35,409 nt of DNA, from NCBI GenBank assembly GCA_958430865.1, contig CAUDNR010000083.1:1-35409 (forward strand), read 5' to 3'. Positions 32,881 through 35,409 of this stretch are shown here, one piece after another. The notes beneath the pieces were generated by a model. It searched no databases and was not told the origin of the DNA. It saw only the letters and a program-made list of their open reading frames with translations. How positions within the stretch are numbered: the first letter of the stretch is position 1; the number at the start of each line of letters is the position of its first letter. This DNA is from Entrophospora sp. SA101. Its lineage: Eukaryota > Glomeromycota > Glomeromycetes > Entrophosporales > Entrophosporaceae. A program made the position numbers and the translations under genes.

Positions 32881-33103
32881 CAGTCGAACCCTCGTTTCAA
32901 CAGATTTTTGGTTTTACCCCTTGATTTTAATAATTAAAAAATTCTCGTTTCAACGGATTTTATATTTATATTTAAATCGCGTTTCAACGGACAACGGATT
33001 TTTTGGTAGGATTTTAGTAATAATTATCTCGTTTCAACGGATTTTTCGTTTCAACGGATTTAGGTGGTCAGTCCCATAGATCCGTTGAAACGAGGTTTGA
33101 CTG
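32881..33103. mobile_element. pogo-like MITE
   Basis: Termini CAGTCGAACCCTCG and CGAGGTTTGACTG are inverted and immediately flanked by TA (32879-32880, 33104-33105). CAGT-type ends with TA duplication point to the pogo/Fot1 branch of Tc1/mariner. The interior is built from at least five direct copies and one inverted copy of CGTTTCAACGGAT, which is itself part of the terminal repeat. No coding sequence is present. Confidence 0.82.
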
Positions 33104-33105
33104 TA

Positions 33106-34515
33106 TTGATCATGGAGTAATTATATGGATGCACTTCCATTATGAGAAAGGTCTGCATTGTGTTACTTGATAATCTGATTCTCCAATTTCATTTGTGCAT
33201 TACAATAAATCTTGTTTCAACGTTACAATGAATTTTTAAAATTTACTTCATGATTAGTAATTTTGATATAACGAATTTAGTGGACAGATTCTTTGATGGA
33301 CCATAATAGTTTACACCATGTCAGTGTTACATGTAGACAACCAAATTTTCTTGTATGTTAATGTGCGCGCGCATAAGTCCTTAATAAATTAAGTCACTAA
33401 TTGCATCTTGCATCATTAATTGTGTCTTTGCGTCACGGATTACGTCCTGCGTCACGAATTGCGTCATGCATCACGAATTACGTATTGTGTCAATGCGTCA
33501 TGCCCAGCTCCAATTGAGTCATATGTCCTTTTGATTTTGACAGCATATTTTATTAAATGAAGTATAATAAATGAAGATGTCAATTTTTTAACTGATAAAA
33601 TGCCATATTTTACATCTACATGTCAAGTCTTTCTTAAATTGCAATATATAAACAAATAGTTTTGTAAATTAATATATAAAAAAAGTTATTGTCTCAAATA
33701 AACCTCATGAATTTTCAAATTAATTGGATCAAATTTTTTAATAATAGAAAATGAACATTGCTCTACACTTACCTTTATAATCTTTTATAAAGTTGTAATA
33801 TTAATATTAAAGAATAAATTCATTCGTTAGTAATATATTGCTGGATGGTAGAAGTTTAAACAATGACCTATGCTTGGTTTTACATCTAAAAGTAAAGTTT
33901 ATTTGATAATTTTAATAGAAAAAAATTTTTTCTCTATGAATATTAATATTTAATTTGTTTTTCTGGATGGCAAAAGTAGAAATGGGTTTTTTCTCTTTAA
34001 CTTATCTTTGAGATCTATTTCCAAATTGTTCATGCATTCCTTGATTTAAAATAATCAACAATGTGTTGTTTGTATTTTTACTTTATTTGATACAAAGATT
34101 GTTTATAACACCATAAAGCACTTTCAAACTTATAAATAATCATGTAATGATCGACAAATTCAGATTTTAAACAAAGATAAATTCATGACATGACAACAGC
34201 AGCGAAAATATTATTTTCAAATTTTTTGTTATGCAGAAATTTTAATAATCATATAACAAAAAATTTTAGGTGATTCGATTTGACCAAAAAGCGAATGTAT
34301 TACTCTACATGTTCAATATAAGTATGTTGAAGAAGGTATTATTCTTTCTTGCTTTGGGTCAAAAGAATATAGAATAAAAATATTTAGATGGAGTGCATGG
34401 TGAAGGTATTTATTTATGTTGATTCAATTGATCAAACAAAGGATATTACTTTATATGGGACGTGTGTGTGTGAACAACAGAAACAAGTCATGTTTTTTTT
34501 ATGGCAAGTTTTTTA
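33106..34515. other. Gene-poor stretch
   Basis: Degenerate GTTTCAACG / ATAACGAATTTAG motifs at about 33214-33285 may be remains of another pogo-like copy. A run of GCGTCA(C/T)GAATT-type repeats lies at about 33395-33510. No gene is seen. Confidence 0.5.
33395..33510. repeat. TTGCGTC(A)-type short repeats
   Basis: Five or six imperfect copies of ATTGCGTCnTGCGTCAC-like sequence occur in tandem. The GC content is higher than in the flanks. Confidence 0.55.
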
Positions 34516-34519
34516 TAAC

Positions 34520-35409
34520 GCTTGTTGTATATATATCATTACGCGACTATCTGGTAAATAATAATATATTTACTAGTTATAATTCTTGTTGTATATAATA
34601 TATATAATATTGTATTAATATTTATTATTATAGTTGACAGTTTATTGTTACGCGACCATCTGGTAAGTAATAATATATTACTAATAATAATTCCCGTTGT
34701 ATATAATAACATTATATTAATACGTGTTCTCAAAAACGGGTTTTACTATTATGGCTAAATGACAGTTAATTGTTACTTGACCATCTGGTAAATAATAATA
34801 TATTACTAATAATTCTCATTGATATAATAACATTGTATTAATTTTTTTCAAAAAATTATTACGCGACCATCTGATAAGTAATAATAATATATTACTAATA
34901 AGGTTGAACGACAGTTTATTGTTACGCAACTATCTAGTAAGTAATAATAATATTTCTTATTAATATTTGTTTTCTTTAAAAAACGGGTTTACTATTATGG
35001 CTGAATGACGGTCTATTGTTACTTGACCATCTGGCAAATAAAAATATATTACTAATAATAATTATTGTTGTATATAAAAATTGTATTAATATGTGTTTTC
35101 AAAAACGGGTTTTATTGTTATGGTTAAATGGCAGTTAATTGTTACTCGATCATCTGGTAAATAATAATATATTACTATTAATAATTCTTGTATATAATAA
35201 CATTGTATTAATATTTTTTTTTTCAAAAAATTATTACGCGACCATCTGATAAGTAATAATAATAATATATTACCAATAAGGTTGAACGACAGTTTATTGT
35301 TACGTAATTATCTAGTAAGTAATAATAATGGCTCTTATAATATTGTATTAATATTTGTTTTCTTTAAAAAACGGGTTTACTATTATGGCTGAATGACGGT
35401 CTATTGTTA
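34520..35409. repeat. Higher-order tandem repeat (runs off the window)
   Basis: Nine monomers carrying variants of ACGCGACCATCTGGTAA followed by TAATAATATATTACTAATAA occur at about 34541, 34650, 34774, 34861, 34924, 35021, 35144, 35235 and 35304, with another starting at the right edge. Monomer variants recur in order with a larger period of about 370-390 bp; for example CTGAATGACGGTCTATTG occurs at 35001 and 35389. Open frames here are by-products of the repeat. Confidence 0.85.

Noticed and set aside
34539..34733. Small open frames in the right-edge tandem repeat
   Set aside because: They are shadows of the TAATAATATATTACTAATAA repeat.

Overview
This window is strongly AT-rich eukaryotic DNA with short GT..AG introns of about 70 to 110 nt, long non-coding stretches full of microsatellites, and many decayed repeats. 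The gene content fits an arbuscular mycorrhizal fungus (Glomeromycotina, Rhizophagus-like). The evidence is three members of an expanded TKL-like protein kinase family (one with the N-terminal CxxC-x9-CxxC ribbon and 'EWIPY' junction I associate with Rhizophagus kinases), a fungal Arb1-type RNAi protein, and abundant transposon debris. The species is inferred; no search was run.

Layout. 0.2-1.2 kb: a near-identical 0.5-kb tandem duplication. 1.3-2.8 kb: four-exon kinase A. 2.8-8.1 kb: gene-poor DNA with small coding relics, hairpins and a minisatellite. 8.1-9.65 kb: two-exon zinc-ribbon kinase B. 9.65-16 kb: gene-poor, with a long TTTA microsatellite, a decayed TIR-like element and an inverted repeat with coding character. 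16.06-17.5 kb: kinase C, a paralogue of A with the same exon structure but a changed start and altered conserved residues. 17.7 kb: hairpin MITE. 18.2-18.7 kb: minus-strand hypothetical gene. 19.6-24.2 kb: an old tandem segmental duplication, one copy carrying an HMG-box-like reading frame and the other a broken copy of it. 24.4-25.9 kb: remains of a minus-strand spliced gene. 26.2-27.4 kb: nested repeats, including a TA-flanked MITE. 27.7-30.3 kb: the only conserved housekeeping-type block, an Arb1-like gene (minus) head-to-head with the U2 snRNP auxiliary factor small subunit U2AF35 (plus). 31.5-32.6 kb: two pseudogene relics. 32.9-33.1 kb: a pogo-like MITE. 34.5 kb to the end: a higher-order tandem repeat running off the window.

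How the genes relate. The Arb1/U2AF35 pair shares an intergenic region of about 290 bp and may be co-regulated. Arb1 acts with Argonaute in small-RNA-guided silencing, and U2AF35 recognises 3' splice-site AG. The kinases are probably lineage-specific signalling proteins; their catalytic HRD motif differs among the three (HRD, HCD, HHD). Most other sequence is repeat-derived or has no recognisable function. I found no rRNA, intact tRNA, CRISPR array or complete transposase gene.
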